From Caldilineaceae bacterium (GTDB taxonomy: Bacteria; Chloroflexota; Anaerolineae; Caldilineales; Caldilineaceae), in NCBI GenBank assembly GCA_028819675.1, contig JAPPKT010000383.1, forward strand, positions 1 to 6,931: a stretch of 6,931 nucleotides of DNA, given 5' to 3'. Position numbers and translations under genes: made by a program. Below, piece by piece: positions 6,190-6,931 of the stretch. Positions within the stretch are counted from its first letter, which is position 1. Every line of letters starts with the position of its first letter. A model generated the notes under the pieces. That model searched no databases and was not told where the DNA came from. It saw only the letters and a program-made list of their open reading frames with translations.

Positions 6190-6672
6190 TTGGACCAGAC
6201 GATTTCCGTTACGGTGAATGGCCGCAGCAATGAACGCTCGGTGGAGCCGCGGCTCTTGCTTAGCGATTTCCTGCGGCACGAACTTGGATTGACAGGGACG
6301 CACGTAGGTTGCGAGCACGGTGTGTGCGGCGCATGTACTGTGCTGTTGGACGGAGTGGCCGTCCGCTCCTGTCTGCTGTTCGCGGTACAGGCGGATGGAC
6401 GAGACGTTGCTACAGTTGAAGGCCTGGCCGGCGGTCCACAAGCGTTACACCCGTTGCAGCACGGTTTTTGGGAAAAGCACGGTCTTCAGTGCGGCTTCTG
6501 TACGCCAGGCATTCTTATGTCGCTGGTCCCTTTCCTGGAGGAGAATCCCGACCCGACGGAAGAGGAGATTCGCGAGCTGCTTTCGGGGAATATATGCCGG
6601 TGTACGGGTTACCAGAAGATCGTGGAGGCCGTGCAGCTAGGCGCTAAATTGATACAGGAGAAATCCGCGTGA
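6190..6672 (+). CDS. (2Fe-2S)-binding small subunit of molybdenum hydroxylase (CoxS/CutS type)
   Basis: Small iron-sulfur subunit (160 aa, normal size) of a xanthine-oxidase-family molybdenum hydroxylase. It relays electrons from the molybdenum cofactor to FAD. The N-terminal plant-ferredoxin domain carries Cys41, Cys46, Cys49 and Cys61 in VGCEHGVCGACTVLLDG...RSC. The C-terminal helical domain carries the second cluster, with Cys101 and Cys104 in QCGFCTPGILM and Cys136 and Cys138 in NICRCTGY. All eight ligands are present, so the protein should hold two clusters. The start is TTG at 6190, with the residues DQTISVTVNG matching the family's first strand; no ATG lies close enough upstream. It is 16 bases after the FAD-subunit gene. 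A coxL-type large subunit would usually follow, but the next gene is a membrane protein that overlaps the stop codon by 4 bases. The partner molybdenum subunit must be elsewhere. Confidence 0.95.
   Translation: MDQTISVTVNGRSNERSVEPRLLLSDFLRHELGLTGTHVGCEHGVCGACTVLLDGVAVRSCLLFAVQADGRDVATVEGLAGGPQALHPLQHGFWEKHGLQCGFCTPGILMSLVPFLEENPDPTEEEIRELLSGNICRCTGYQKIVEAVQLGAKLIQEKSA
6656..6660 (+). promoter_or_regulatory. Ribosome binding site for the overlapping GTG start
   Basis: AGGAG (6656-6660) lies 8 bases before GTG 6669, within the last codons of the 2Fe-2S subunit gene. Its near-ideal sequence and spacing are the main evidence that the downstream open frame is translated and coupled to the gene before it. 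Confidence 0.65.
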
Positions 6673-6931
6673 ATTCCTTGTTTTTGCAGGGCTTAGTGTT
6701 TTCCGGACTGGCAATTGGCGTCTTGGCAATCCTGGCTTGGTGGTTGTACCTTTCGCCGATGAAGGATTCGGGACGTGAAGGTTCGTCGAGTAGCCCATTG
6801 AGCAGGAAAACCATTTCCACATCGCCGCGACTTTCCAAAGTACTCGCGCTTCTGGTTGGCATTGGCGCACTACTTATCTGCATCGGGGGATACTGGGATC
6901 TCAGCGAGCATGTCGTCACAGGAATCGTTCC
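6669..6931 (+). CDS. Unrecognised membrane protein, 3'-truncated by the window
   Basis: Open frame from GTG 6669 to the window end, 87 complete codons with no stop. GTG overlaps the TGA of the 2Fe-2S gene (GTGA), with a strong AGGAG 8 bases upstream, so translation is probably coupled. Two hydrophobic segments are clear: about residues 4-28 (from LFLQGLVFSG to AWWLYL), and about 58-74 (VLALLVGIGALLICIGG). Between them lies a polar, Ser/Lys/Arg-rich stretch (about 31-57). The second helix ends in GGYWDLSEHVVTGIV. From memory, GG-x-WD-xx-xH followed by an aromatic/PPH segment occurs in large multi-pass membrane proteins of unknown role in Chloroflexota and archaea, but the decisive part lies beyond the window. 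It is not a molybdenum hydroxylase large subunit. It might be a transporter or a membrane anchor for the operon; function unknown. Confidence 0.72.
   Translation, partial: MNSLFLQGLVFSGLAIGVLAILAWWLYLSPMKDSGREGSSSSPLSRKTISTSPRLSKVLALLVGIGALLICIGGYWDLSEHVVTGIV

Noticed and set aside
5289..6672. Naming the CoxM/CoxS pair as carbon monoxide dehydrogenase
   Set aside because: Substrate is defined by the molybdenum subunit, which is absent here; the neighbours point to organic nitrogen compounds rather than CO.
1..6931. CRISPR arrays, tRNA or rRNA genes, transposases, phage genes
   Set aside because: No regularly spaced direct repeats, no clover-leaf-like sequence, and no transposase, integrase or phage motif was seen on either strand.

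Overview
The window is a gene-dense bacterial segment with every supported gene on the + strand and no unexplained gap over 300 bases. It carries seven genes, cut at both ends. Many starts are GTG or TTG, Shine-Dalgarno sites are clear, and base composition is moderately GC-rich. No ribosomal or tRNA gene is present to place the organism. A bacterial RRM protein, CO-dehydrogenase-type (CoxM/CoxS) subunits and a membrane protein with a GGYWD motif would fit an uncultured soil or marine bacterium, perhaps Chloroflexota. That placement is a weak inference.

Layout. Positions 1-272 are the 3' part of a small RNA-binding protein, closed by an intrinsic terminator (312-345). Positions 398-1051 encode a phosphinothricin-acetyltransferase-like GNAT enzyme. 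Its last codons lie inside a long RNA hairpin (984-1038), followed by a second, short inverted repeat (1058-1077). A possible promoter (1093-1122) then leads into a five-gene co-directional run: an FdrA-family protein (1214-3034), a DUF1116 (AllG/YlbE family) protein (3134-4381), a cyclase-family metal hydrolase (4435-5223), a CoxM-type FAD subunit (5289-6173) and a CoxS-type 2Fe-2S subunit (6190-6672). A two-helix membrane protein starts inside the stop codon of the CoxS gene and runs off the end.

How they may work together. FdrA and AllG are, in E. coli, two of the three proteins (with AllH) linked to oxamate carbamoyltransferase, which moves a carbamoyl group between oxalurate and phosphate at the end of anaerobic allantoin use. 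Here the pair sits beside a hydrolase family that opens cyclic amides or cleaves N-formyl bonds, and beside two subunits of a molybdenum hydroxylase that hydroxylates aromatic or N-heterocyclic carbons. The simplest reading is a catabolic operon for a nitrogen heterocycle: hydroxylation, ring opening, then carbamoyl transfer to phosphate. The molybdenum catalytic subunit (CoxL/XdhA type), AllH and a carbamate kinase are absent from the window, so the pathway is an inference and the substrate is unknown.
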